Both the position numbers and the translations under genes were made by a program. 64,000 bases of DNA from Tethya wilhelma (taxonomy: Eukaryota; Porifera; Demospongiae; Tethyida; Tethyidae). This document shows, in pieces, positions 33,910 to 44,770 of the stretch (positions within the stretch are counted from its first letter, which is position 1; every line of letters starts with the position of its first letter). The stretch covers positions 10,369,953 to 10,433,952 of the forward strand of contig CAXIPT010000003.1 in assembly GCA_964030475.1 (NCBI GenBank). Reading direction: 5' to 3'. The notes below the pieces were generated by a model. The model did not search any database. It saw nothing but the letters and a program-made list of their open reading frames with translations, and was not told the origin of the DNA.

Positions 33910-36763
33910 TTAACTCCTATACACAATTGTACAAGGCACGCTGTCTTTCGGCTGGTCTGTCACTCGTTGAGCAGGAACAAGCTGGTAGTCATCAGGGAGA
34001 GTGATGTCATAGGTCTGGATGAGCCTTGCTAGAGCCATCTTGGCCTCCATCTGTCATGCAGATGGTGTCAGAATAAATTAGGAATACAGTTGATCATAAC
34101 GATTCATAGGCAGTGGTACATACCAGTGCAAAGTGTTTTCCTATACAGGAACGATGTCCAAGACCAAATGGAAAGTACACAAATGTACTTGGCCTGTATA
34201 CAGGAGTCAATAATTTAATTTTTGCATTGTATATTTATTATAATGATTGATTAAAATAAAATTACAAGTATAAATACCCGTACTTTTTGTTCTCTGGGTC
34301 CCAACGACTTGGGTTAAAGGTGTCTGGGTCATCGAAGTATTCATGCATACGACAAAGACATGCACTAGGCATCTGTGAAATGGATGAACTAAATTTAATG
34401 CTATGATCACATTACTGGAATTTAAGATATTATACCGTGATTTGTGTGCCAGCAGGAATGTAATGCTTCCCCAGTGTAATCCCTCCCTCTTGTGCACATT
34501 TACTGACTCCAAAGGCTGGTGGATACATCCGGAGAGACTCTAGCAGTACCTTAGTAAGAGGGAAACAGAATCCGAGGTATATACTAACAGTTTACAGCAT
34601 TGTTTTGAGTCATATACTTTTCTACTCACTTGTTCTGTGTATTTGAGTTTCTCAAGATTTTCAGCACTAACTTTAGTTCTATCACCCAAAACTTCAGCAA
34701 CCTCTGATTGTAACCTATTTACCATAATTATATTCTAATTAATTTCATCTACTAAATGAATTAGATGTAATCATGTACTATTACTTTTCCAATACAAGTG
34801 GGTGTTGATGGACCAATACAGTTGAAAACGAAAGGAGATTGGAAGTGGTTTCCTGACCTAAACACAAATTAAGACATCAATAATATTATGTCTTCTCAGT
34901 TCTATAAGCATACCATTCTTAGGTTACTGTTATAATGATTATTCAGTGTATATAGTAATTATTATTATAATGAACTCACCAGCAACATAGTAGGTCACAA
35001 AATCATCAACTAAATCTTCAATCTCAACACTCTCTTTGGAAGCTATTAATAGCAAGATTTAAGCACAGTCACTATATGGCCACCACAAACAGATGCACAA
35101 TTATACTCAGGGTCATGTTAATTTGAACTTACATGCCAGCTGTAAGATGTGTGTGAGGATATCATTTGGTAGTGTTTCTCCATTTTCAATGCTCTTGATT
35201 CTCCTCTTGATGCAGTCCCTGCCAATCATTCTGACAGCCCGGGCAGCCTCTCTAAACCCCTCAGCTTCAAGCGGATGGAGATACTATAATTATACATCGA
35301 TATAATAACAAAAAGTATGTTCATGTCTTAATCATAATTGTGGCATTAATTTTAGTATGCACATATACAACTATATACCTGATACCTGTATACTACAAAC
35401 CGAACTTACTTGATAGAGAAAGGAGGAAAACAAAGAAGTTTGAATGCCTTTAAAGGAATGGTCGACCAAGTAGTTCAAATTGGCATCCTCTGCTTTGGAA
35501 TGCTTTAGACCAAGCATTGTTACATTCCATCTCTCACTGAAATCCTCACCAAATGCAACCTGAGCAGTTAAATTATAACTTAAAATCATCTGTAATAATT
35601 ATTACGCTCACGTCTAAAAATCATGTCAGGCAAACGTCTGCTTTGCATCACACCATATTATTACCTTGCTTATGACATCTAATGTCAAGCCGGCAAGATG
35701 TGTCTTCATGGGTACCACAGTCTTACCATCAGCAAGAGGTCTCAACTTGTCAAGGAACTTGTCCACACTTTTGTTGAATGGAGTGGTGAGCGTTTTCAAA
35801 TAGCTGTACATGCACCATGGATTGAGAGTCAGCAATCACTATACCTTTACCTAACATAGTACGATAGTAACTATACCTTTTTCTAAAGGCAGGATCGTGA
35901 AGCTGTCGCCTTGGCTTCCAGGTTTCATAGTCAAGAATAGAAAAGACACTGTTTCCAACAAACCTATACACAATAATACAATGTCATAAATATAATTTCT
36001 ATAACACTGTCAGTAAAATCAGACTATGTGTACCATAATTACCTTTCTCCAACCAAATTTCTAATGAATTTGATAAAGGTATCTGATTTGCTATTCTTGG
36101 GCTGCATTGTAACTTGCTGAATAACGCATACAAAACATAACAATCACAATAGATTAAATTTGGCCACAGACAGGCCCTTGCTTCATACTTTGATGTGTTC
36201 TGGATCCATCACAATTACCATTGGTCGTGTGAAAAAGAATATCACATAAGTTGAACTTCCAGTGTCTTCATACCTGAGTAGGTATGCATAAAAGCCGTGA
36301 TAGATGATGTTCAATGTCAATATTAAGCATGCATGGTATATAATTTTACTGATAAGCTTTGCAATTATACTATTGGTTTAAAATGACTGACCATTTTTGT
36401 AACAAAATTTGAAGTGGAAGTTCATCATTTCCTGATTCCTTTCTTGCATGAAGAATGTCCGCAATATGTCCAAAGTAGAAACTGTAGTTAGTATCAAAAC
36501 AATAACATATGATTCAAACAATATAATATAAATCATGATCTTAACCAATATGAATGACTGCAGTCATAATAGTAATGGTTTCAGTGCTAGATAATTTCAA
36601 GTGAGAAAACATTCAATAACCTGGTTAGCTTTGGAGATGGGATATGGGAGTGCTTCCAATGGATGTAGTAGGTATAGACCATCAGAGCAAGAAATGCTGT
36701 AGCTACCAAGAGCAGCAAACCTCCAAATATTTCCAGCACAATAAGAACACCAATGCTCAACAT
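33910..36763 (-). CDS. CYP46-like cytochrome P450, gene 2
   Basis: Same exon plan as P450-1, ATG 36763, stop 33910. The anchor MLSIGVLIVLEIFGG leads to HSHIPSPKLTR. Further landmarks are WKPRRQLHDPAFRKR, the I-helix GQETTSNLLSF and ExxR ESLRMYPP. The haem site is PFGLGHRSCIGKHF, and the C-terminus reads DSVPCTIVYRS. All P450 signatures are intact. The upstream 250 bp contains a block shared with P450-3 (ACTCTTGCATTGTGTGGGTG and following) and a DR1-like site at 37054. Its role should be microsomal oxidation of a sterol or other lipid, by family resemblance only. Confidence 0.9.
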
Positions 36764-37053
36764 GATGATTGATGATCACTTAGTTTGACGATTTTCTTTC
36801 GAACAGTTTTCTCCAATTTAAATCGCAATAATTATATTATTCTTGTAGAGTTTGCTGCAGCTTACTGTTTCATATGCATTTATAGCTGTAGCCAGGGTTT
36901 GTCCTTTAAACTCTTGCATTGTGTGGGTGTATGATGCAAGTTCAAATGCGTGGTTGGAGTCACGCCGTGGGACGGTATGCGGAAATGATGTAATTTGTGC
37001 CGTGGCGCGGCGCGCGCCCTATGGCCTAGGCCCAGCTCGCTACACGCAATGTC

Positions 37054-37072
37054 CTGACCTTTGCCTTTGACC
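37054..37072. promoter_or_regulatory. DR1-like nuclear-receptor site upstream of P450-2
   Basis: On the gene strand it reads AGGTCAAAGGCAAAGGTCA: a DR1-type pair (AGGTCA-A-AGGCAA) followed by another perfect AGGTCA. It lies about 290 bp upstream of the ATG. HNF4/RXR-type receptors bind DR1, and sponges possess HNF4-like receptors (general knowledge). Function is inference. Confidence 0.4.
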
Positions 37073-37460
37073 TCCCTATGCAAAAAACAGAACTACTGGG
37101 CGCTAAAACTTGGAAAAAAGTATAATATAGAAATCACCATTTAATTTTTCAAATAGAGTTACATGTATACATAATATTATCCAAAACGCATCATACATTT
37201 ATTATCGATGCTTTCGGTACATCATCAAATACAGTTATCTCAGTTGGGGATCAAGATAGTAGATGCATGAGTTATAGTAGGTGCAAGTTCTAGTGGGGGA
37301 TCATATTATAATGTGTATCAATCAGTCCATGTGCACAGTGTACATACGCAAATGACTACTAAATAATAATTATTATAGTAAGTTTTTGTGAAATAAATTT
37401 CTATTAATTAACCCTCGGCGTGTGAAACACGCCGAAAGGGTTATAGTACTCGTTTTTTCC

Positions 37461-37486
37461 GTGTGTGTGTGTGTGTGTGTGTGTTC
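37461..37486. repeat. (GT)n tract within element X
   Basis: Short GT repeat near the element's end; the mirror copy has (AC)n at 44541-44572, so it is an inherited part of the element. Confidence 0.9.
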
Positions 37487-38169
37487 ACTCTTAATCTCAA
37501 GAACAGCAAGTCTACTCTGAAAATTAAGGACATAGGCATAGAGTACTGATGTTTATCTAAAAAAAATATGTGTATCAGAAGCTAAAAGCGTATAGTTCTT
37601 GAGCTATGCCAGGATTTTCAGTCCGAGCCATCGCTCGGGCGGCCATTTTGTCTACGTGGCCCCACCCACTATAGCACTACGTACGTATACGTATATATAT
37701 ATACGTATATATATATCTGTATATCTGTATATATATATCTGTATATCTGTATATCAGAGTATTTATGCAAAGTCTCATCACTCTGCTCAAGTCCTCTGTG
37801 CCAACTTCATCCGAGATGCTAGACTTAATCCGCTACAGAACATTCAGCTTGAGAAGGAGATTATCTATATGTGCACTGTCTAACTCTATAATTTACTTAA
37901 CTCTTTACATATAACTACTATATATCTTTATTTCTGTGTAGCTACCTACCTTTCACATTTGCACCTATTGTGGTGTGTATTCAATAATAATAATAATAAT
38001 AATATATATGTATAGCGAGCTAACGAGAGTTGCCTGATCGTGCGCTAGCTGCACCTCGCTAGAACACTGGAAGTCTGAGATAGCGACACTGACTCTAGTA
38101 TAAATGCTTAGACGTAACAGAGTATTTCTAGTCCAAGCGCTTGTGATTTGCAAACTCTGCAGCAAGATA

Positions 38170-39130
38170 GGTAAAACGGGGTAATTCGGGACGCGGGGTA
38201 ATTTGGGACACTTCCGGGTTGTACCTCCTCCTGGCTGAAAACAAGGAAAGCTACCAGGATGGTTTGGTGTCACATTTATAGGGACACACCCTAGCTACAA
38301 TGTACCAAAGACTCACACTGGTTGCAACTCTGCTTCGTAGTCAAACAGTTGTTTTTCCTGGATACCTCTTACGCGAAATTGACCGTTTACTGATAAAAAA
38401 CATTACAATGTTTAATTTTTAGGACAGAAATCTACTAAACATTCGACCAAAAGAGTTTCTACATATAGAACATTATCCTCTCTACCTGATATCACAAATT
38501 TATGTTCATAGCTACTGCACACGAAGAGTTAGCAGTGTCAAAAGCGAGCACATCCATAGAAAGTGGGCGGGGCTGCTAGGGAGAATCAGCTATTATTCCT
38601 CTCCACCGTGTGATACAGCTCTACAATCTCTTCATACATACATCTATAGCTTAATTTAATCTTCTTACACATACTCTGGTACTAAATGACCGAATTATAA
38701 AAACAGAATCACATACACAGCACTTTTAATAATATTTTTCTATTAATTTCTGTATACTTCCAATAAACTTGGCCACATGATGAAGATGAATTTGTTTCAA
38801 GCTCGACTTTCAGTCCAGGTAAATTGAAGGGAGTCTGAAGTGCCTGATTCTTCGTTTTCACTGCTTTGAATCACTCCAATCCTGACAAATGGCATGCGTC
38901 CCAAATTACCCCGCACGCTTATTATTTCGCTAAATTAGAGAGCGGTTAGTTAAACTGCTCACTGCACACAAAGTGCTAGGCCCAGCAACTTCAGTTTTGC
39001 ATTTCTAAAACTAGATACATTATAGTTTAGTTCTGCAGTATTAGTTTCCAGATAAGTCTGCTACTTCCAAAATAAAACTAGACATAAATTGGAAGACCGA
39101 AAGAGTGTCCCAAATTACCCCGTTTTACCT
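38170..39130. mobile_element. 961-bp non-autonomous DNA transposon with TA target duplication
   Basis: Inverted ends GGTAAAACGGGGTAATT and AATTACCCCGTTTTACC are perfect over 17 bp, with a second inner GGGGTAATTTGGGACA/TGTCCCAAATTACCCC-like repetition. Element X copy 2 preserves the empty site (GCAAGATAGCTTGTGATAAT at about 43588-43607, read on the minus strand). Comparison shows TA on both sides of the insertion. TA duplication fits Tc1/mariner/pogo. There is no transposase inside, so it would need one in trans. Confidence 0.8.
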
Positions 39131-39145
39131 TAGCTTGTAATAATA

Positions 39146-39261
39146 CAAGTAGTAAAAATTTCAAAAAAATAAGCAGTGTAGGAATGGGCAGTGCTGTAAA
39201 AAGTATTGGAACAAGGAATGGTCTCAATTTCGGCACATGACTACTTCATTTTTACTTTTGA
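39146..39261. mobile_element. foldback element arm at gap edge
   Basis: AAGTAGTAAAAATTTCAAAA through GGCACATGACTACTTCATTT matches the inner arm of the foldback elements at 21540 and 54830. The rest is lost in the N gap. Confidence 0.75.
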
Positions 39262-39575
39262 NNNNNNNNNNNNNNNNNNNNNNNNNNNNNNNNNNNNNNN
39301 NNNNNNNNNNNNNNNNNNNNNNNNNNNNNNNNNNNNNNNNNNNNNNNNNNNNNNNNNNNNNNNNNNNNNNNNNNNNNNNNNNNNNNNNNNNNNNNNNNNN
39401 NNNNNNNNNNNNNNNNNNNNNNNNNNNNNNNNNNNNNNNNNNNNNNNNNNNNNNNNNNNNNNNNNNNNNNNNNNNNNNNNNNNNNNNNNNNNNNNNNNNN
39501 NNNNNNNNNNNNNNNNNNNNNNNNNNNNNNNNNNNNNNNNNNNNNNNNNNNNNNNNNNNNNNNNNNNNNNNNNNN
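39262..39575. other. 314-base assembly gap
   Basis: Run of N. It begins just inside the centre of a foldback palindrome, a structure that often breaks assembly or sequencing. Confidence 1.
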
Positions 39576-40352
39576 TTCAAAAACGGAGGACAAATACAAC
39601 AAAAATGCTCCTAGCTTATATAGCAAATCCTAGCCTATGACCTAATCCCTATACAAAACATCAAAGAAAATAAACCAATGCAGGAAATAAGAACTAAAGA
39701 AAAACCACAAGTAAAACCAAGTATCTATACACCTCTGACCATGTTGATCCCAACACATACAAAATAAGGAAACAAACTCAAAAGCATAACTAGAAAATGA
39801 ACAGACATCATACACCAACAGCTCAGGTCACTTAGGATATTAAAACACATGAAAAGCCTAGATATTGCACAAGGAATAGCCTAGATCACAACTATAAAGA
39901 AACCACATCCTCCATAATAAATTCCTTTACACAATCTTCCTAAATATTAATTTGTCAAATAAGTCCATGCNGTGGGGGATCATATAATTATTATTTGTCT
40001 ATGTGCACAGTGTACATACCCGAATGACTAAATAATAATGGTAAGTTTTTGTGAGATAAATTTCTATTAATTTGAATTTCTCATTTAGAGTATTCAAGTA
40101 AAGTTATGGATGAGTCAAGATCATCAAGTAAACCTGTTAGCTGCTCACAATGACTCCTCAAAGAGCTCAAGGTAGCTGCGTACCAAACAACAAAACTAGT
40201 GAAACGACAACATTGTTGACAAACGTAACTTGGTAATGCAGAAATGTTCATACAAAAATTTAACAAGTAATAAGTGACTGTGGATTTGTGGTCATATATA
40301 GATTAATAAACAGCAGTTTGTAAACTCATAATTTTTAGGGTAAAGCACGTTT
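39576..40352. other. A-rich stretch and 3' flank of P450-4
   Basis: 39576-39970 is A-rich with no recognised feature and ends at N 39971. From 39972 the sequence matches 37269-37400 (GTGGGGGATCATAT...GTGCACAGTGTACATAC), marking the edge of a tandem P450 duplication unit. No exon was seen. Confidence 0.5.
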
Positions 40353-42946
40353 TTAACTCCTGCACACAATAGTACAAGGGAGATTGTCTTTTATCTGATC
40401 TGTTACTCGTTGAACAGTAACAAGTTGGTAGTCATCAGGAAGGGTGATTTCATAGGTCTGGATGAGCCTTGCTAGAGCCATCTTGGCCTCCATCTATAAT
40501 ATTATCATAGTTTGGTAATTAGTCATACAACCAAAACAGATATGCTGGTACATCATACCAGTGCAAAGTGTTTTCCTATACAGGAACGATGTCCAAGACC
40601 AAATGGGAAGTACACAAATGAGCTTGGCCTACACACAATAAAATTTAATGATAACTATCAGTGGGTAATGAGTGTCAATATCATAACATATAAAACTGTA
40701 CTGTTTTTTTATAAATCATAACATGTACCTTTTGTTCTCTGGGTCCCAACGACTTGGGTTAAAGGTGTCTGGGTCATCAAAATATTCATGCATACGACAA
40801 AGACATGCACTAGGCATCTGGAAATAATTATTAGTGAAATGGGTATATTAAATACTATTGTAGTAAATATTATTTTATCACATTAATAGACTTTAATATA
40901 CAATTATATACCGTAATTGATGTGCCAGCAGGAATGTAATGCTTTCCCAGTGTAATTCCTCCCTCTTGTGCACATTTATTGATTCCAAAGACTGGTGGAT
41001 ACATCCGGAGAGACTCTAGCAGCACCTTTACAAAAGAGAATCAGAAATAAGTATAATACAACATTGCTACAAAGAAGTCAAGAGATAGTCTCAGATTATT
41101 ACTATCGTACCATGCTATGGTTCTACTCACTTGTTCTGTATATTGAAGTTTCTCAAGATCTTTGGCACTGACTTTAGATTTATCACCCAAAACTTTGGCA
41201 ACTTCAGATTGTAACCTATTTATGTTGATGCATAGAATCAGATCAATGATAATCAATCTAATGATGTAATATTAATTCTGTTATAATACCTTTCCAATAC
41301 ATTTGGGTGCTGATGGACAAATACAGTAGAAAATGATAGCAAATTAGAAGTGCTTTCCTGACCTGAGCACATGCAATTAAACCATGAGTAGATATTCAGT
41401 ATACCATTCATGTGTTAAAGATAGTCACACTTCAATCATGGTCATAACTATAGTCACCATAATAAACTCACCAGCAGCATAGTAGGTCACAAAATCATCA
41501 ACCAAATCTTCAATCTTAACACTCTCTTTGGAAGCTATGGTATCATGGTTTCAAATGTGGTCACTAACAATAGCAATGACATAAGTTCTTAAAATCAATT
41601 AATTGAACTTACATGCCAGCTGTAAGATGTGTGTGAGGATATCATTTGGTAGTGTTTCTCCATTCTCAATGCTCTTGATTCTCCTCTTGATGCAGTCCCT
41701 GCCAATCATCCTGATGGCACGGACAGCTTCTCGAAATCCCTCGGCTTCAAATGGATGAAGATACTACAAAATGAAATTATCTGGATCATGGCATTTCAAT
41801 GGGTACATGTAATTGATTGGGGAGAGCCTGGGAACAAGGCTACATGGGTGTAACCGTGTAATTATGCACATGACTTGACGTATGCTACAACTATAGAACT
41901 GCATGGAATTGAAACCAAACTTACTTGATAGAGAGGGGAGGAAAACAAAGAAGTTTGAATGCCTTTTAAGGAATGGTTAACCAAGTAGTTCAAACTGTCA
42001 TTTCCTTTGGAATGCTTCAGACCAAGCATTGTTACATTCCATCTCTTATTGAAATCCTCACCAAATGCAACCTGCATGAATCAATTTAGTCAGTGAATTC
42101 AAGAAGAGTAACTATTATTTCAAAACTGCAAACATTGAGCTATAGATGCACGACACCAAACTAACCGTGCTGATGACATCCAGTGTCAAACCGGAAAGAT
42201 GTGTCTTCATGGGTACCACAGTCTTTCCATCAGCAAGAGGTCTCAACTTATCAAGAAACTTGTCCACACTTTCATTGAATGGAGTGGTGAGTGTTTTCAA
42301 GTAGCTGTGATTGCATGATAGTGGGTATTAACTGAATACCACTACTATAATAAACTAATTAATATAAATATACCTTTTTCTGAAAGCAGGATCATGAAGC
42401 TTTCGTCTTGGTTTCCAGGCTTCATAGTCAACAATAGAAAAGACACCATTTCCAAGAAATCTATATACAATGTCAACATCAAGGATAACAGTTGTATAGT
42501 CTCAGTGAAATTATAATTAGACTACAATAATTACCTTTCTCCAAACAAATTTCTGAAATAATTGATGAAGTTATCAGTTTTGCTATTCTTAGGCTGCATT
42601 GTAACTTCCTGAGGATCAATTAAGGCAAATAACATAATCAGAATAGCTTATCACTATAAAATTGGCCCATGTACAGGCCTTCATTCATACTTTGATGTGT
42701 TCCGGATCCATCACAACTACCATTGATCTTGTGAAAAGAAAAATGATGTAGGTGGAACTTCCAGTGTCTTCATACCTGAATTGACCACAATGCACATGCA
42801 CATTTCAAACATAAAAAATATCGATCAGCTTTATAGGCCAGCTACTTAGACAGACCACTTTTGTAATAGCACTTGCAGAGGAAGCTCCTCATTTCCTGAT
42901 TTCTTTCTTGCATGAAGAATATCCGCAATATGTCCGATGTAGAAAC
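40353..42946 (-). CDS. CYP46-like P450, gene 4 (exons 2-15, no first exon)
   Basis: Fourteen exons from YIGHIADILHARKKSG (about 42856-42946) to the stop at 40353. They include WKPRRKLHDPAF, an I-helix, an ExxR-bearing exon and the haem motif PFGLGHRSCIGKHF. The ATG/anchor exon is absent upstream; element X and the N at 43451 lie there instead. The I-helix reads GQESTSNLLSF, with Ser replacing the Thr that most P450s use for oxygen activation (genes 1 and 2 have GQETTS). The only first exon upstream is at 46195 (unit 3). A transcript could join that exon to these, skipping the unit-3 exons. Alternatively, the assembly has lost a first exon. Confidence 0.8.
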
Positions 42947-43099
42947 TAAAGTATAGTTTTAAAACAATTATTAAACAAAATGCAGCAGCTAAATCATTAC
43001 AACTGCATGTGATAATATTATAATTATGTATGTGTCACACAGTGTTAGTTTAAAGCATAAAATTAATATTTGTGCGCGTGTGTGTGTGTGTGTGTGTGC

Positions 43100-43599
43100 A
43101 GGGGCGGATCCAGGATTCTGAGATTACTGGGGTTGTAAATAATGCGCGCGAAGCGCGCCGAAAATTTTTAGTAGCCACGCCCACAAATTAACGAGCCCCG
43201 CCCCCAAAACGTGGCCAGCCACGCCCGTTTAGTTCAAAGTACACCGTTAGCAGCGATTTCTCAGCGAGGTAAGTATCCACGTAGCCGTCCAGGCTTTGAG
43301 GCTGGCGCTAAAACGCTAAATATATTTATTTCTGCCTATAAACTAAGCTTCAGCGGCAGTAGAAACAATTTATTGCATAATTTAGCTGAGCATGAGTACA
43401 AAATTTCCAACACAGTTGACTCGTTTTGGGGGGGTTGCAACCCCCTGAACNTGTCAGCATTGCAATCTCATGTAAAACACACTTTGAAGTTTCTATACTT
43501 TACTGCAGCTGTATAACATCGAGGCTGGCAATGCATGCAGACTGTACTGTGCATGGGCGTGGCTACTTAGGCAACGTCGCGATCATAATTATTATCACA
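43100..43599. other. repeat-like sequence with contig join at 43451
   Basis: Begins CAGGGGCGGATCCAGGATTC with CG-rich GCGCGCGAAGCGCGCCG, which looks like the end of a dispersed repeat. N at 43451 joins two contigs, so the relation between P450-4 and what follows is uncertain. A (TG)n tract sits at 43077-43098. Confidence 0.4.
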
Positions 43600-44538
43600 A
43601 GCTATCTTGCTGCAGAGTTTGCAAAACACAAGCGCTTGGACTAGAAATACTCTGTTACGTCTAAGCTAGAGTCATTGTCGCTATCTCAGACTTCCAGTGT
43701 TCTAGCGAGGTGCAGCTAGCGCACGATCAGGCAACTCTCGTTAGCTTGCTACATATACGTATACGTAGTGCAATAGACTACAAAGCAAGACTATTGTCAC
43801 TCAATCTGCTTCCTCTTGTGGCATGGCTTGAACTGCAAGACATTATGTTCTTAGTTAAGTGTTTTAAAGATGTGGAGAATACAAACATTTTAAAGTATGT
43901 GAGTTTTGTTAAGAGTTCAACTAGAGCTGCATCTTGCAACAAGCTCAGGCCAAACAAGGTCAGATTATCAACTACAAGCCACTTTTACTTCAACAGAGTA
44001 GTTAAACTCTGGAATAAAATACCATCTGACATTCTAAATCTTTCAGCTTCACCTGAGACAATTCGTTTTAAGCTTTACAAACACATGTGGACAAAATTTG
44101 AACAAAACTTTAACTCAAATAACATATGTTCCTTCCAACTTCAATGTTCGTGCTACAACTGTTCTTCTCTTTAGACTCGTATTAAGTTTATCAAGTTGTA
44201 TTGCATCAACCCTTATTCTGGTTGCTCCAACCATGGAGACAGCCTTCAGTACTACAATATCAACTATTATAATCACTTATTGGCATTTTATCACTCTCTT
44301 TTATTTGTATACAGTACTGTAAAGCAATTGAATAATAATAATAATAATAAAATAGTGGGTGGGGCCACGTAGCCAAAATGGCCGCCCGAGCGATGGCTCG
44401 GACCGAAAATCCTGGCATAGCTCAAGAACTATAAGCTTTTAGCTTCTGATACACATATTTTTTTTAGATGAACATCAGTACTCCATGCTTATGTCCTTAA
44501 TTTTCAGAGTAGACTTGCTGTTCTTCAGATTAAGAGTG

Positions 44539-44575
<37 letters not shown>

Positions 44576-44625
44576 AAAACGACTACTATAACCCTTTCGG
44601 CGTGTTTCACACGCCGAGGGTTAAT
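43600..44625 (-). mobile_element. element X copy 2, interrupted by a retroelement
   Basis: Reverse complement of copy 1 (37411-38169). It ends at 44625 with the hairpin CGGCGTGTTTCACACGCCG and then GGGTTAATTATCTGG. The empty site resembles 41772-41784 (GAAATTATCTGG), within the P450 unit intron. The CR1/L2-like fragment at 43777-44350 splits it. Confidence 0.7.
43777..44350 (+). mobile_element. 5'-truncated non-LTR retrotransposon (CR1/L2-like 3' end)
   Basis: The frame encodes the C-terminal tail of a reverse-transcriptase ORF (LLSLNLLPLVAWLELQDIMF, HFYFNRVVKLWNKIPSD, and a final CSFQLQCSCYNC). It closes at 44174 and is followed by a 3' UTR and an (AAT)n tail at 44330-44350. Direct repeats AATAG (43772-43776 and 44351-44355) flank it. 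Element X copy 1 shows the unoccupied site (GTGCTATAGTGGGTGG on the minus strand near 37667-37682). Truncation at the 5' end is typical of target-primed reverse transcription. Confidence 0.8.
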
Positions 44626-44770
44626 TATCTGGGTCATGGCATATAAAGCAGGTGTGCATAGGTATTAGGGGAGAGCCTGGAATGAGGCTACATGGGTGTT
44701 AAAAGGTGTATATTATGACCTGACGTAGGCTCCAACTATAGCAATGCTGTATTGTATGAAAATCAAACTT
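44626..44770. other. P450 unit intron sequence
   Basis: Matches the intron of unit 4 at 41772-41910, including a half hairpin GAGAGCCTGGAATGAGGCTA. It shows that element X copy 2 inserted into intron 7 of P450 unit 3. Confidence 0.6.

Larger units (their letters stand above)
37411..39145. mobile_element. element X copy 1, carrying a nested insertion
   Basis: It starts at a subterminal hairpin CGGCGTGTGAAACACGCCG (37416-37434) directly preceded by TTAACCCT. It shares about 750 bp with the reverse complement of 43600-44625, including GCTCGGGCGGCCATTTTG and the 38020-38165 block. Left of it, P450-unit flanking sequence (37255-37410) matches 39972-40075, so the insertion point is visible. TTAA next to CCC recalls piggyBac ends, but the other terminus was not identified. 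Within it sits the TA element at 38170-39130. Confidence 0.65.

Noticed and set aside
37599..37883. Frame with a YIYIRIYISVY stretch
   Set aside because: Derived from TATATACG-type simple repeats within element X.
39206..39640. Long frames across the N gap
   Set aside because: They consist almost entirely of unknown residues.
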